Of a stretch of DNA of 64,000 nucleotides, positions 35,945 through 45,089 are shown one piece after another. This DNA comes from JANMDS01 sp031430575 (GTDB lineage Bacteria; Pseudomonadota; Gammaproteobacteria; Burkholderiales; Casimicrobiaceae). The translations under genes were made by a program, and so were the position numbers. The notes under the pieces were generated by a model, which ran no database searches, was not told where the DNA came from, and saw only the letters and a program-made list of their open reading frames with translations. Position 1 is the first letter of the stretch. Every line of letters begins with the position of its first letter. The stretch spans positions 1-64,000 of the forward strand of contig JANPBT010000004.1 of the NCBI GenBank assembly GCA_031430575.1, read 5' to 3'.

Positions 35945-36883
35945 CTAGAGCAGGGTGCGTACTGACCACAATTCAGGAAAAAAATGATGCTCGGTTACTT
36001 GCCGCAACCAGCCGACACCCGCAGAGCCACCCGTGCCCGGCTTATGGCCGATGATGCGGGAGACGGAGGTGAAGTGCCGCCAGCGATATTGTGAAAAATA
36101 ATCGTCTAGCGCGATTAATTTTTCACCTAATTCGTAGAGCGGATTGTGGGTGTCGGCCTCAAAATAGATGGCGAGCCAGGCTTTTTCGACTGACGCATTC
36201 GTCGCATACGGTTGCGTCCAATCGCGCTGCAGCGCGTTGGCGTCAATTTCGCAGCCGTTGCGAGCGAGCAGCGCAATGACCCGATCATAAACAGAAGGCG
36301 CTTCCAACGCCTCTTTCATTTTCGGCCAGATGTGTGGCAGGTTTGCATGCGCCTGCGCAAGCCGCAGGCTCTTGTTGCCCAAAATAAATTCGACGTGGCG
36401 GTACATAAACGATAATTGCCCAGAGGCTTGCCCGAGCGAATTGCGAAATTCGTTAAAGCCATCGACCGTAATCGTAGAGAGCACGTCCCATGATTTTCCG
36501 ATGTAAGTCATGATTGCGGTGGCGCGTTGCAGCATGCGGCACGCTTCGTGAATATTGTCCTGATCAATCTGATGGCGGGCGTTAAAGAGCTCGAAATGCA
36601 AGGCGTTGAAGAGCAATTCTTTAACTTGCCCCATCACAATAAAACAGGTTTCGTCGTAGCCATCGCTGCGCGGCACTTGCAGCGTGTGCAGCAAATCGAT
36701 GAACTGGTAATCGACATACGGGTTGCTCGCTCCGTTGAATTGAACCGTTGGCTGGCCACGGGTCGTCTGCGCGGTATAGGCCCGTGATTCGTCGGTGGTC
36801 ATCGCCATTGCGCGTGGTGCGTTTGAGGCCGGAACGCCAGTGCGCTCAACTAAGTGTGGAAAGATCGGTTTCGTGCGTGCCAT
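35945..36883 (-). CDS. kynA: Tryptophan 2,3-dioxygenase
   Basis: 312 residues. Haem enzyme that opens the indole ring of L-tryptophan to N-formylkynurenine. Motifs: YVDYQFIDLLHTLQ, DETCFIVMGQVKELLFNALHFEL, SFMYRHVEFILGNK, then the haem-ligand region YFSQYRWRHFTSV and GHKPGTGGSAGVGWL. The first ~25 residues are outside the family core, and starts at 36811 or 36805 are possible. The annotated start overlaps the end of the upstream hydrolase by 38 bases. The C-terminus is duplicated at 34634-34672. Confidence 0.95.
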   Translation of the reverse strand: MARTKPIFPHLVERTGVPASNAPRAMAMTTDESRAYTAQTTRGQPTVQFNGASNPYVDYQFIDLLHTLQVPRSDGYDETCFIVMGQVKELLFNALHFELFNARHQIDQDNIHEACRMLQRATAIMTYIGKSWDVLSTITVDGFNEFRNSLGQASGQLSFMYRHVEFILGNKSLRLAQAHANLPHIWPKMKEALEAPSVYDRVIALLARNGCEIDANALQRDWTQPYATNASVEKAWLAIYFEADTHNPLYELGEKLIALDDYFSQYRWRHFTSVSRIIGHKPGTGGSAGVGWLRQVTEHHFFPELWSVRTLL

Positions 36884-37724
36884 AAGTCGTCATTTCGTTA
36901 AAGAGCGCGCGCGTGGCGGCGAAAAGTCTTGAGGTGGGGTCGCCGAGCGCAAAGATCACATCGAAATGATTGCATGTCGAAATCTCCATCATTTGACAGA
37001 GCGTATTTTTCTGCATGAGTTGATATGCAAATGCTTGGCTCTGGCGCTTGAATTCGCCGGTCTCGATCTCTCCCCATGCGACGACGGCGGGCGGAAACAC
37101 CAATTCATCACGCATCAAATTCAGCGCCTCAGCTTGCGCTGCATCGAGTTGGAGCGCATCGTTAATTGAAGTTCCCATCAGCGGCGCAAGGTCAAACACA
37201 CCCGATACCGGCACGATGCCGCGCAATGGCACGCCGCTGCGCGCGCCACACGCTGCGGCTAAATACGCGCCTGCCGAGCTGCCCGCAACGACGATGTTGC
37301 CCGCGTCGAAACCAAGCGATTGCGCGTGATGCACGAGATAGCGTAGCGCATCGCAACACTGGGCTGCGATCTCACCGACAGTCGCGTGGGGCGCTAGCGT
37401 GTAGCCCAGCACGGCATGCGCAAAACCGGCGTCGATCCAAGCGGGCGCGAGAAACGCAGATTCGTTTTTAGACAAGGCTTGCCAATATCCGCCGTGGATG
37501 AAGACTAAAAGTCCCGGCAATTTTGCTTTTTGTGGCGAAATCTGCGCCGCAGGTATGAAGTCTAAACACGCCCGCGGTGCATCGCCGTAGCGCAAATCGC
37601 GCTGCCACGGTAGGCGCGCGTGCACCTCAGCACTCAGGGATTGATATTGCGCGATAAAGGGCGCGTAGTTCCCGCCGATTGCGGAACTGGGCGAATACTC
37701 GCGCTCCCTGTCTTGCGCGTTCAA
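36846..37724 (-). CDS. Alpha/beta hydrolase, kynurenine formamidase type
   Basis: 292 residues. HGGYWQALSKNES carries the oxyanion HGG motif of the formamidase/esterase group. GSSAGAYLAAA holds the nucleophile Ser, and CNHFDVIFAL near the end the catalytic His. Its position directly ahead of kynA suggests hydrolysis of N-formylkynurenine to kynurenine. It belongs to the alpha/beta hydrolase class and not to the metal-dependent KynB class, so kynB is not used as symbol. A dispersed repeat (37542-37552) is read as IPAAQISPQK. Confidence 0.8.
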   Translation of the reverse strand: MNAQDREREYSPSSAIGGNYAPFIAQYQSLSAEVHARLPWQRDLRYGDAPRACLDFIPAAQISPQKAKLPGLLVFIHGGYWQALSKNESAFLAPAWIDAGFAHAVLGYTLAPHATVGEIAAQCCDALRYLVHHAQSLGFDAGNIVVAGSSAGAYLAAACGARSGVPLRGIVPVSGVFDLAPLMGTSINDALQLDAAQAEALNLMRDELVFPPAVVAWGEIETGEFKRQSQAFAYQLMQKNTLCQMMEISTCNHFDVIFALGDPTSRLFAATRALFNEMTTYGTHETDLSTLS

Positions 37725-37754
37725 CTGCTCAGTCCGTCTGAAAGCGTGCGGCGT

Positions 37755-37973
37755 TCATGACGCGCGCCCAGCGTGTGCGCCGTCGCCAGCTTTATTAGGA
37801 TTGGCGTTGAACCAATCGACCAACTCAAGCAATGATTTCGCGCCAGACACTGAGCCCGCAGCCAGCGCTGCCGGAAAGGGAGCGCCAGGACTAGTCGGCG
37901 CGAAGTCCTTGCTCGCGCCGTGTTTGATGCATGTGAGAATTACCGGCTGTAGTCGTGAATAGATCAATTTCAT
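37755..37973 (-). CDS. Hypothetical small protein
   Basis: 72 residues from ATG 37973 (MKLIYSRLQPVILTCIKHG...). Pro/Ala-rich middle, then LLELVDWFNANPN. No family recognised and no Shine-Dalgarno sequence, but the frame is open and lies on the strand of the kyn genes, 30 bases upstream of the hydrolase. It could be spurious. Confidence 0.3.
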   Translation of the reverse strand: MKLIYSRLQPVILTCIKHGASKDFAPTSPGAPFPAALAAGSVSGAKSLLELVDWFNANPNKAGDGAHAGRAS

Positions 37974-38148
37974 GTCTTGGTAGATCTCTGTACGTTTAGC
38001 GTGGTAGGCGCAAATGCAATTCCTATTTGCGCATGCTAACAAAAAACGGCGCACAGAATATGATTTCGATTCAGGAGCATGCTGCGCACCCATCTTAATC
38101 GTACATGAGAAACTAGCGCCCCAATTTTGTTTTCGAGCGCCGTCATCC

Positions 38149-39585
38149 ATGAGCTACACCGACACCCAACTTTTTATCGATAACCAATGGTGCGACGCTG
38201 CTGATGGCCGCAGTCTTGCAGTCGTGAACCCTTCGACTGACATTGAAATTGGGCGCGTGGCGCACGCCGGAATTGCCGATCTTGATCGCGCATTAGCGGC
38301 AGCCCAAAAAGGCTTTGAAGTCTGGCGCAAGACTTCTGCCCTAGAGCGCTCTAACATCATGCGCAAAGCCGCGGGATTGATGCGCGAGCGGGCTGATGCG
38401 ATTGCAATGCTCATGACGCTTGAGCAAGGTAAGCCACTAGCCGAGGCAAAAGCCGAGACGATGAATGCGGCTGAGGTCATTGAATGGTGCGCGGAAGAAG
38501 GCCGCCGCACTTACGGCCGTATCGTGCCTGCGCGCGGCGTGAATCAACAAAATTGGGTGTTAAAAGAGCCCGTTGGCGTAGTCGCTGCATTTACGCCGTG
38601 GAATTTTCCAATTAATCAAATCGTGCGTAAAGTGTCCGCTGCACTCGCAACGGGTTGCTCGATTATCGTCAAAGCACCCGAGGAAACGCCAGCCTCCCCC
38701 GCCGCGCTCATTAAAGCCTTCGCCGATGCTGGCGTGCCCGCAGGCGTGATCGGTTTGGTCTATGGCAACCCGGCCGAGATTTCGGGCTATTTGATTCCCC
38801 ATCCGATCGTGCGCAAAATTACTTTCACCGGCTCGACACCCATTGGCAAGCAGCTAACCGCCCTCGCCGGTCAGCATATGAAACGGGTGACGATGGAGCT
38901 GGGCGGTCACGCGCCGGTGATCGTCGCTGAAGATGCCGATATCGCGCAAGCGGTGGCGTCCGCAGGCATGGCGAAATTTCGCAATGCCGGGCAGGTTTGC
39001 ATTTCACCCACACGCTTTTTAGTGCAGAAAAATATCAAAGCTGATTTCGAAAAAGCGCTTGTGGCCTACGCGGAGAAATTAAAGGTCGGCGACGGTGCGA
39101 CGGCAGGCACCACGATGGGGCCGTTGGCCAATCCGCGACGGCTAACGGCCATGCAAGCGATGACCGAAGATGCCGTGAAAAAAGGCGCGAACGTGCTCAC
39201 CGGTGGTGCCCGCATTGGAAATGCAGGTAACTTTTTCAAGCCGACGGTGCTTTCTGACGTGCCACTCAACGCCGAGATTTTCAACAACGAGCCGTTTGGC
39301 CCCGTCGCATCAATCCGCACGTTCGACACCATCGAAGATGCGATTGCTGAATCAAACCGTCTGCCGTTTGGCTTGGCAAGCTATGCTTTTACGAAGAGCA
39401 TCAAAAATATGCACACCATCATGAACAACCTGCAAGCCGGCATGATTTGGATGAACCAGCCAGCAGTTGCATTTGCCGAGCTACCGTTTGGCGGCGTGAA
39501 AGATTCCGGCTACGGTAGTGAGGGCGGCATTGAAGCGCTGGAAGCGTATCTTAATACCAAGATGGTGGCGGTCAACGCTGGATAG
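38149..39585 (+). CDS. NAD(P)-dependent aldehyde dehydrogenase, succinate-semialdehyde type
   Basis: 478 residues from ATG 38149. Motifs: FTPWNFPINQIVRK (cofactor), FTGSTPIGKQL, VTMELGGHAPVIV (general base Glu) and FRNAGQVCISPTRF (catalytic Cys). Overall pattern is closest to GabD-like succinate-semialdehyde dehydrogenases, but related semialdehyde dehydrogenases cannot be excluded. Divergent from the kyn genes. Confidence 0.85.
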   Translation: MSYTDTQLFIDNQWCDAADGRSLAVVNPSTDIEIGRVAHAGIADLDRALAAAQKGFEVWRKTSALERSNIMRKAAGLMRERADAIAMLMTLEQGKPLAEAKAETMNAAEVIEWCAEEGRRTYGRIVPARGVNQQNWVLKEPVGVVAAFTPWNFPINQIVRKVSAALATGCSIIVKAPEETPASPAALIKAFADAGVPAGVIGLVYGNPAEISGYLIPHPIVRKITFTGSTPIGKQLTALAGQHMKRVTMELGGHAPVIVAEDADIAQAVASAGMAKFRNAGQVCISPTRFLVQKNIKADFEKALVAYAEKLKVGDGATAGTTMGPLANPRRLTAMQAMTEDAVKKGANVLTGGARIGNAGNFFKPTVLSDVPLNAEIFNNEPFGPVASIRTFDTIEDAIAESNRLPFGLASYAFTKSIKNMHTIMNNLQAGMIWMNQPAVAFAELPFGGVKDSGYGSEGGIEALEAYLNTKMVAVNAG

Positions 39586-39603
39586 CGCTCGATTGAGGTG
39601 AGA

Positions 39604-39620
39604 ACCCTGCGGCGCAGATT
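39604..39620. repeat. Dispersed repeat after aldehyde dehydrogenase
   Basis: ACCCTGCGGCGCAGATT, forward, core 39607-39617, about 20 bp past the stop. Confidence 0.8.
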
Positions 39621-39727
39621 GTGGCCTTTGCAGCGCTGTGGGTGTATTGCTGTTTGCAAAATGACCGATTTAAAAGCGGAGTGGAACGCGCTATCATTTG
39701 CGCACCAAAAGTGACGATGCCGCGCCC

Positions 39728-41041
39728 ATGATGCAACAACCCAATATTATTTTCATCGTGGCCGACGATCTTGGCTACGCCGATCTCGGGTGCTACGGGG
39801 GACGCGATGCACCGTTTGGCAAAGTCTCACCGCGGCTCGACGCCTTGGCAGCAAACGGGTTACGATTTACCCAAGGGTATAGCAATTCGCCAGTGTGTTC
39901 GCCGACCCGTTTTGCACTGATGACCGCGCGCTATCAATATCGCCTGCGCGGCGCAGCGGAGGAGCCGATTGCCAGCAAAGCGCGTGGTAGCATTTCGTTG
40001 GGCTTGCCGCCAGAGCATCCGACCTTGCCTTCGCTCCTTAAATCGGTTGGGTATCGTACGGCGTTAATTGGGAAATGGCATTTAGGATTTGCGCCGCATT
40101 TTGGGCCGCTTAAAAGTGGCTACGACGAATTTTTTGGCCCCGCTGCGGGCGGCGTTGATTACTTTACCCATTGCGACGGTAAAGGCGTGCATGATTTGTG
40201 GGCCAACGAGACCGAGACGCACAGCGACGAATATCTCACCGACTTGCTCTCAAAACGTGCAGTTGAATTCGTCTCGCGCCAAGATGAAAAACCATTTTTC
40301 ATCAGCCTGCACTACACCGCGCCGCATTGGCCTTGGGAGACGCGCGACGATGCCAAAACTGCGCCGCAGGTACGCGATAACCTCTTTCACCTCGATGGGG
40401 GTAACGTGCAAACGTATCAGCGCATGATTCATCATATGGACGAAGGCATCGGCTGGATCGTCGATGCACTGCGGGTGAATGGCACGCTTGACAACACGCT
40501 GATCGTATTCACCAGCGACAACGGCGGTGAACGCTTCTCCGACAATTGGCCACTGGTCGGTGGCAAGATGGATTTAACCGAAGGCGGCATTCGCGTGCCC
40601 TATATCGTGCACTGGCCTGCGCAGATCGCACACGGCGGCGTCAGCGCGCAGCAGTGCATGACGATGGATTGGTCGGCAACCATGATCGCGGCTGCGGGTG
40701 CAAAACCGGAAGCGCAGTTTCCGCTCGATGGCATATCGCTCATGCCAGCATTGCGTGACACCAACACACATATTCCGCGTCTGATGTTTTGGCGCATGAA
40801 GCATCGTGATCAGCGCGCGTTACGCGATGGCGATTGGAAATACCTGCGCGTAGACGGCAACGAATATTTATTCAACGTGCCTGCCGATGCCCGTGAACGG
40901 AGTAATCTCGCCCACCGGCAACCACAACGACTCGCCCAAATGCGCGCGCAATGGCAAGATTGGAATGCGACGATGCCTGCGATTCCAGACGATGCTGTGG
41001 TGAGCCTTGGTTATTCTGTAAAAGACATGCCCAGCCGTTAA
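39728..41041 (+). CDS. Type I sulfatase
   Basis: 437 residues from ATG 39728 (an in-frame TTG at 39698 is less likely). NIIFIVADDLGYADLG supplies metal-binding Asp residues. CSPTR (within SNSPVCSPTRFALMTA) is the formylglycine motif, with Cys as the residue to be converted. TALIGKWHLGF and FTSDNGG are further active-site motifs. No signal peptide, so cytoplasmic unless exported otherwise. Substrate unknown. A dispersed repeat (40359-40369) is read as KTAPQVRDN. Confidence 0.9.
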   Translation: MMQQPNIIFIVADDLGYADLGCYGGRDAPFGKVSPRLDALAANGLRFTQGYSNSPVCSPTRFALMTARYQYRLRGAAEEPIASKARGSISLGLPPEHPTLPSLLKSVGYRTALIGKWHLGFAPHFGPLKSGYDEFFGPAAGGVDYFTHCDGKGVHDLWANETETHSDEYLTDLLSKRAVEFVSRQDEKPFFISLHYTAPHWPWETRDDAKTAPQVRDNLFHLDGGNVQTYQRMIHHMDEGIGWIVDALRVNGTLDNTLIVFTSDNGGERFSDNWPLVGGKMDLTEGGIRVPYIVHWPAQIAHGGVSAQQCMTMDWSATMIAAAGAKPEAQFPLDGISLMPALRDTNTHIPRLMFWRMKHRDQRALRDGDWKYLRVDGNEYLFNVPADARERSNLAHRQPQRLAQMRAQWQDWNATMPAIPDDAVVSLGYSVKDMPSR

Positions 41042-41243
41042 ATTACCGTCGTTGCAGCGCGGTACGGGCAAGACCGTTTTTCGTTAGCGAAGTCAGTCGC
41101 AACGATTGAACTTGCCAGAAACTGACCTCCCCTATTTGGGGGATGCGTTCGCCTGTGATCGCCCCTAACATCTTTCAGAATTGATTGAGACGCAAATAAA
41201 TCTGCGCCGATCATTCGGAGACGACAACGCGGAGCGAAGCGGG
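41042..41243. other. Gap upstream of four-gene operon
   Basis: 200 bp without a gene. CCCCTATTTGGGGG (about 41128-41141) is a small inverted repeat that might be an operator. A half-copy of the dispersed repeat (AATCTGCGCCGA) lies near 41200. Confidence 0.3.
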
Positions 41244-42203
41244 ATGAAGGTATTTTTAACAGTTGATGTGGAGATTTGGTGCGACGGCTGGAATGCGTTA
41301 GACGAAAACTTCGATCGGGGATTTAGCCAGTATATTTACGGTAAGACCGCTGATGGTGCGTATGGGCTGCCCTATCAATTAGCAACGCTCAATGATTATG
41401 ATTTAAAAGGTGTATTTTTCGTTGAGCCGCTGTACGCAACCCGTTTTGGTTTAGAGTCGTTGCGAGACACCGTATCACTGATCGAACAAGCAGGCCAAGA
41501 AGTGCAACTGCATTTGCATACCGAATGGGCAGACGAAGCGCGCCCCCCCTTGGTTGACGATGGCGTCGGCAAGCGTCAATACTTACGCAATTTCTCAGCG
41601 ATCGATCAGACCGAATTGGTAAGGCGCGGGCTCAGCTTGTTGCAGCAAACGACAACGTCTGAAATCTGTGCCTTTCGTGCGGGCAACTTTGGCATGAATC
41701 GAAATACGCTGACTGCGCTGCGCAATAACGGAATCCACATCGACAGTAGCTACAACGAAAGTATGTATCACGTGGATCGCGCAATGGATTTGCCCTCGCA
41801 GTGTCGTGTGCCGACGTTACTGGATGGCGTCTGGGAGTATCCAATGACTGTGTTTAGGGATGGCACAGGCAGGCAACGACATTTGCAATTGACCGCGTGC
41901 TCCTTGGCAGAAATCGAGACTGTTTTGTGGCAGGCCGCAGCGGCGCAGCGCGATCACGTCGTAATTTTGCTTCATAGTTTTGAGTTACTCAACGAAGCGC
42001 ATTCCAGGCAGGATAAAACGGTTTGCAAACGGTTTGAAGGGTTGTGCCGATTTTTAAATCATCATCGGGATACTTTTGACGTTGTAGGGTTTTCGGGCTT
42101 ACACCCTGAGCGCGCGCACGATACAGGCACTCAAGTGAGCGCGACTTTGTTGCCGACGTTAACGCGATACGCAGAGCAAGCGATGCGCAGATTTCGCGCA
42201 TGA
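41244..42203 (+). CDS. Polysaccharide deacetylase-like protein
   Basis: 319 residues from ATG 41244, preceded by GGAGCGAAGCGGG. MKVFLTVDVEIWCDGWN has the catalytic/metal Asp pair region, and VQLHLHTEWAD the metal-binding His residues of the NodB-like fold. FRAGNFGMNRNTLTALRNNGI matches PEP-CTERM-type and exopolysaccharide deacetylases. No signal peptide. Its stop overlaps the next start (ATGA). First gene of a four-gene unit. Confidence 0.78.
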   Translation: MKVFLTVDVEIWCDGWNALDENFDRGFSQYIYGKTADGAYGLPYQLATLNDYDLKGVFFVEPLYATRFGLESLRDTVSLIEQAGQEVQLHLHTEWADEARPPLVDDGVGKRQYLRNFSAIDQTELVRRGLSLLQQTTTSEICAFRAGNFGMNRNTLTALRNNGIHIDSSYNESMYHVDRAMDLPSQCRVPTLLDGVWEYPMTVFRDGTGRQRHLQLTACSLAEIETVLWQAAAAQRDHVVILLHSFELLNEAHSRQDKTVCKRFEGLCRFLNHHRDTFDVVGFSGLHPERAHDTGTQVSATLLPTLTRYAEQAMRRFRA

Positions 42204-43132
42204 AAACGCACGCGCCACAGCCCTATCGCTTTCGCTACCAGCTCGGTGATATTACGCTCATGGCGATCACGAGGCAGGTGCAAAACGTTGAGCTCGCGGT
42301 CGATGCCGCGCTGGCGCTTCCAGCGTTGCTGCGAGGCGCGCTGAAGCCCGATTGGGCTCAATTCGATGCGTTGATCGTACGCGGTGTCGTGCCGTTTGAC
42401 GACGAAAAAAGAGTTCGCAAAATAAATGGGTTGATCGCCTACACAATTTCTGCTTATCAGCATTGCGTCATTGATTTGACGGGTACGTTTGATCACTATC
42501 GAGCAAAGTTCTCTTCAAAAACCAGAGCGAATATTCAGAAAAAAATCCGTAATGTGGCCACCGAAAGTGGTGGCACGATAGACTTTAGATCGTATCAGTC
42601 ATCGGCCGAGTTGCGCGCATTTTTTGGCATCGCACAAAGTCTATCCAGTCAGACGTATCAAACGAAATTGCTGGATGCAGGTTTACCTACGGATGCGACT
42701 TTCATCGAAAATGCGCTAACCGAGGCTGACGCTGGCAAGATCCGCGCATTTCTACTCTTTGTCGGCGCAAAGCCTGCCGCTTACCTCTATTGCCCAATTG
42801 AAAATGGACGCGTGATTTATGCATATCTCGGGTTTCATCCAGAATTTGGCAGACTCTCAGTTGGGACAGTCTTGCAGTGGCTCGCACTCGAGAAATTATT
42901 TAGTGAACGCGGGCTGAAAGTGTTTGATTTCACAGAGGGCGATTCACCGCACAAGCGACTTTTTTCAACCCAAGCGCCGCAGCGACAAAACGTCGTGCTC
43001 ATGCCAGCACGATTTAGTAATTTCGTATTTGTTGCGAGTCATATCGCCTGCGGGCGGCTCTCAAGCGGGATTGGATTTGCGCTCGAAAAACTGGGGCTGC
43101 GCGTGATGGTGAGGCGGCTCTTGCGCAGATGA
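42200..43132 (+). CDS. CelD/BioF2-like GNAT acyltransferase (FemAB-related), copy 1
   Basis: 310 residues. The GNAT_6 (CelD/FemAB-like) core is visible as FDHYRAKFSSKTRANIQKKIR, a long spacer with AQSLSSQTYQTKLLDAGL, then AAYLYCPIENGRVIYAYLGFHPEFGRLSVGT and FDFTEGDSPHKRLFST. The same landmarks recur in the next gene, so the two are paralogues. These proteins are found in exopolysaccharide and PEP-CTERM/exosortase clusters, where the reaction is undefined. Confidence 0.72.
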   Translation: MKTHAPQPYRFRYQLGDITLMAITRQVQNVELAVDAALALPALLRGALKPDWAQFDALIVRGVVPFDDEKRVRKINGLIAYTISAYQHCVIDLTGTFDHYRAKFSSKTRANIQKKIRNVATESGGTIDFRSYQSSAELRAFFGIAQSLSSQTYQTKLLDAGLPTDATFIENALTEADAGKIRAFLLFVGAKPAAYLYCPIENGRVIYAYLGFHPEFGRLSVGTVLQWLALEKLFSERGLKVFDFTEGDSPHKRLFSTQAPQRQNVVLMPARFSNFVFVASHIACGRLSSGIGFALEKLGLRVMVRRLLRR

Positions 43133-43169
43133 TGGAAGCAAAGGTTGTCGTATAGAAAAAGGAACTTAA

Positions 43170-44333
43170 ATGCAATGGCAACGTTTTGATCGATTGGAGG
43201 ATATGGATGCGTCGCTACTCGCAGCGACGTCTTCGTTTGTTGCTGCGCATCCACAGGCCAACATTGAGCATGATTTGCGTTGGCTGAGTGCGCGCGCTCA
43301 GTTTGCAGATCGCGCGCTCAGAATCTACATCGCGCGAGATGCCTCTCTAGCAATTCGAGGCGTCGCGCCATTCTTCATACATCCGTCAACGCTGGCCATC
43401 GATTTTCTTGGCAAATCGCTCATTTCTTTGCGCACGAAACGCGCAACGCTCAACGCTGGGCCACTACTGAGCCCGCCAGATCATCCCGACGAGGCGCTAC
43501 TACACGCGCTTTTGCAGCAGATCGGGCGTGATCTCAGCGGTGCGCAATCGGCCTACATTTTGGGATGCCCAGCCGAAAGCGCGGCAGCCCAGCAGTTGCT
43601 TTCGCCTGCGTTGTCATCGTTGCGTGCGATTGCAATTTCTGCACCCTATGCCCGCCGCGCTGCAGCGGTGAGCCCAACGCTCGAGGACTATCTTGCGATG
43701 TTGGGCACGAATGCCCGCCAAGACCTTAAACGCAACGAGCGCAAATTGCTCAAGCATGTAAACGATGAAGTACGTTGCGAAATATTTTCAACGAAGGCTT
43801 CTGTTGAAAATTTCCTTACGCAAGCGTCCGCGATCTCAAAAGCGACCTATCAAACCAAAGTATTTGGCGTAGGCGTGAGCAATGACGACCACACGGCTGC
43901 GTTGCTCAAAAGTGCAGCCGAGCAAAATCGCCTGCGCTGCTATGTCTTGTATTGCGGGGACGTCGCCACCGCTTTTATGTTGGGCTATCTACACGCGGGA
44001 ATCTACTATTCTGAAGCCATTGGCTATTTGCCAGATTGGAAAGAGTGGGGCGTTGGCAATACGTTACATTTGCACGTCATGAAAGATCTCAGCGCCCTCG
44101 GCACCGTAGAGCGATTTGACTTTATGTATGGCGATAATCCCAATAAAGCCCGGCTCGCGACCGAAAGCGTAATGGAGCAAAACATTATTATTTTCGCTAA
44201 ACACGGCAGCGCCCGCTGGGTCGGTGCCGCATATCAAGCATCGCTCACTTTTTCAGCGTGGGCGTCAAAAATATTAGACCGTGCTGGCGTCAAAGATAAG
44301 CTACGCAAGATGCTTCGCGCTTCGGCGGCGTAA
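43170..44333 (+). CDS. CelD/BioF2-like GNAT acyltransferase (FemAB-related), copy 2
   Basis: 387 residues with the same order of motifs as copy 1: LGTNARQDLKRNERKLLKHV, AISKATYQTKVFGVG, AFMLGYLHAGIYYSEAIGYLP and FDFMYGDNPNKARLATES. The N-terminal ~130 residues form a further lobe (APFFIHPSTLAIDFLGKSLIS). It starts 37 bases after copy 1. Nothing in it indicates the acyl donor. Confidence 0.72.
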   Translation: MQWQRFDRLEDMDASLLAATSSFVAAHPQANIEHDLRWLSARAQFADRALRIYIARDASLAIRGVAPFFIHPSTLAIDFLGKSLISLRTKRATLNAGPLLSPPDHPDEALLHALLQQIGRDLSGAQSAYILGCPAESAAAQQLLSPALSSLRAIAISAPYARRAAAVSPTLEDYLAMLGTNARQDLKRNERKLLKHVNDEVRCEIFSTKASVENFLTQASAISKATYQTKVFGVGVSNDDHTAALLKSAAEQNRLRCYVLYCGDVATAFMLGYLHAGIYYSEAIGYLPDWKEWGVGNTLHLHVMKDLSALGTVERFDFMYGDNPNKARLATESVMEQNIIIFAKHGSARWVGAAYQASLTFSAWASKILDRAGVKDKLRKMLRASAA

Positions 44334-44342
44334 GGAAAAGCC

Positions 44343-45074
44343 GTGTTGGGATCACTACTGCTGCGCGGGCAAATTGCCTTGGCGCAAAAGACGAAACCAG
44401 AGATTGTGCAGGCGTTACCTCACGATACTAAGGCGTATACACAAGGATTGGTCGTCGCTGGTGATGCCCTTTTTGAGAGCACGGGGCTCGTCGGGCAATC
44501 ATCGTTACGGCGGCTCAGTATGCAAACGGGTGAAGTGCTCGAGCGGCATGCAATGCCAGCCGATGAATTTGCCGAAGATATCGCGATCATCGGGCAAACC
44601 CTTTTTCAATTGGGCTACCAGAATCAAAAAGCGTATACCTACCGCACAAAGCCATTCGAACGCATTAGTGAGCACACCATCGCCCAAGAGGGCTGGGGTT
44701 TAACCAGTTGGCACGATACGCTGATCGCATCGGATGGCAGCCACCGTTTGCGCAGATATCGCCCTGATTTCTTACTGATTTCTACGCATGAAGTACGCGC
44801 CAGTGGATTGCCGTTACGGCGTTTGAATGCCATGACAACGCGCGGCGATTTTGTGTATGCCAACATTTGGTACACGGCCATGATCGCAGAAATTAGGCTG
44901 CGTGATTTCAAATTAAATCGCATTATCGATTGCAGTGCGCTCGTTGCGGTTGAGCAGCCAGCTACCGTGCATCATGTGATGAATGGCATCGCGTGGGATG
45001 CTGGGCAAGATCTTTTCTGGGCAACCGGGAAAAATTGGAAAACGCTGTTTTCGATGCGTATTCCCGCGCCGTAG
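44343..45074 (+). CDS. Glutaminyl-peptide cyclotransferase-like, beta-propeller
   Basis: 243 residues starting with GTG 44343, preceded by AAGGA. It has an N-terminal hydrophobic stretch, then ALPHDTKAYTQGLVVAGDALFEST and LVGQSSLRRLSMQTGEVL, the opening of plant-type glutamine cyclotransferases, and ends with NGIAWDAGQDLFWATGKNW. These enzymes cyclise N-terminal Gln to pyroglutamate in the periplasm. Ten bases from the upstream gene, so part of the same operon. Confidence 0.82.
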   Translation: MLGSLLLRGQIALAQKTKPEIVQALPHDTKAYTQGLVVAGDALFESTGLVGQSSLRRLSMQTGEVLERHAMPADEFAEDIAIIGQTLFQLGYQNQKAYTYRTKPFERISEHTIAQEGWGLTSWHDTLIASDGSHRLRRYRPDFLLISTHEVRASGLPLRRLNAMTTRGDFVYANIWYTAMIAEIRLRDFKLNRIIDCSALVAVEQPATVHHVMNGIAWDAGQDLFWATGKNWKTLFSMRIPAP

Positions 45075-45089
45075 CCCAGCTCGAATCGA

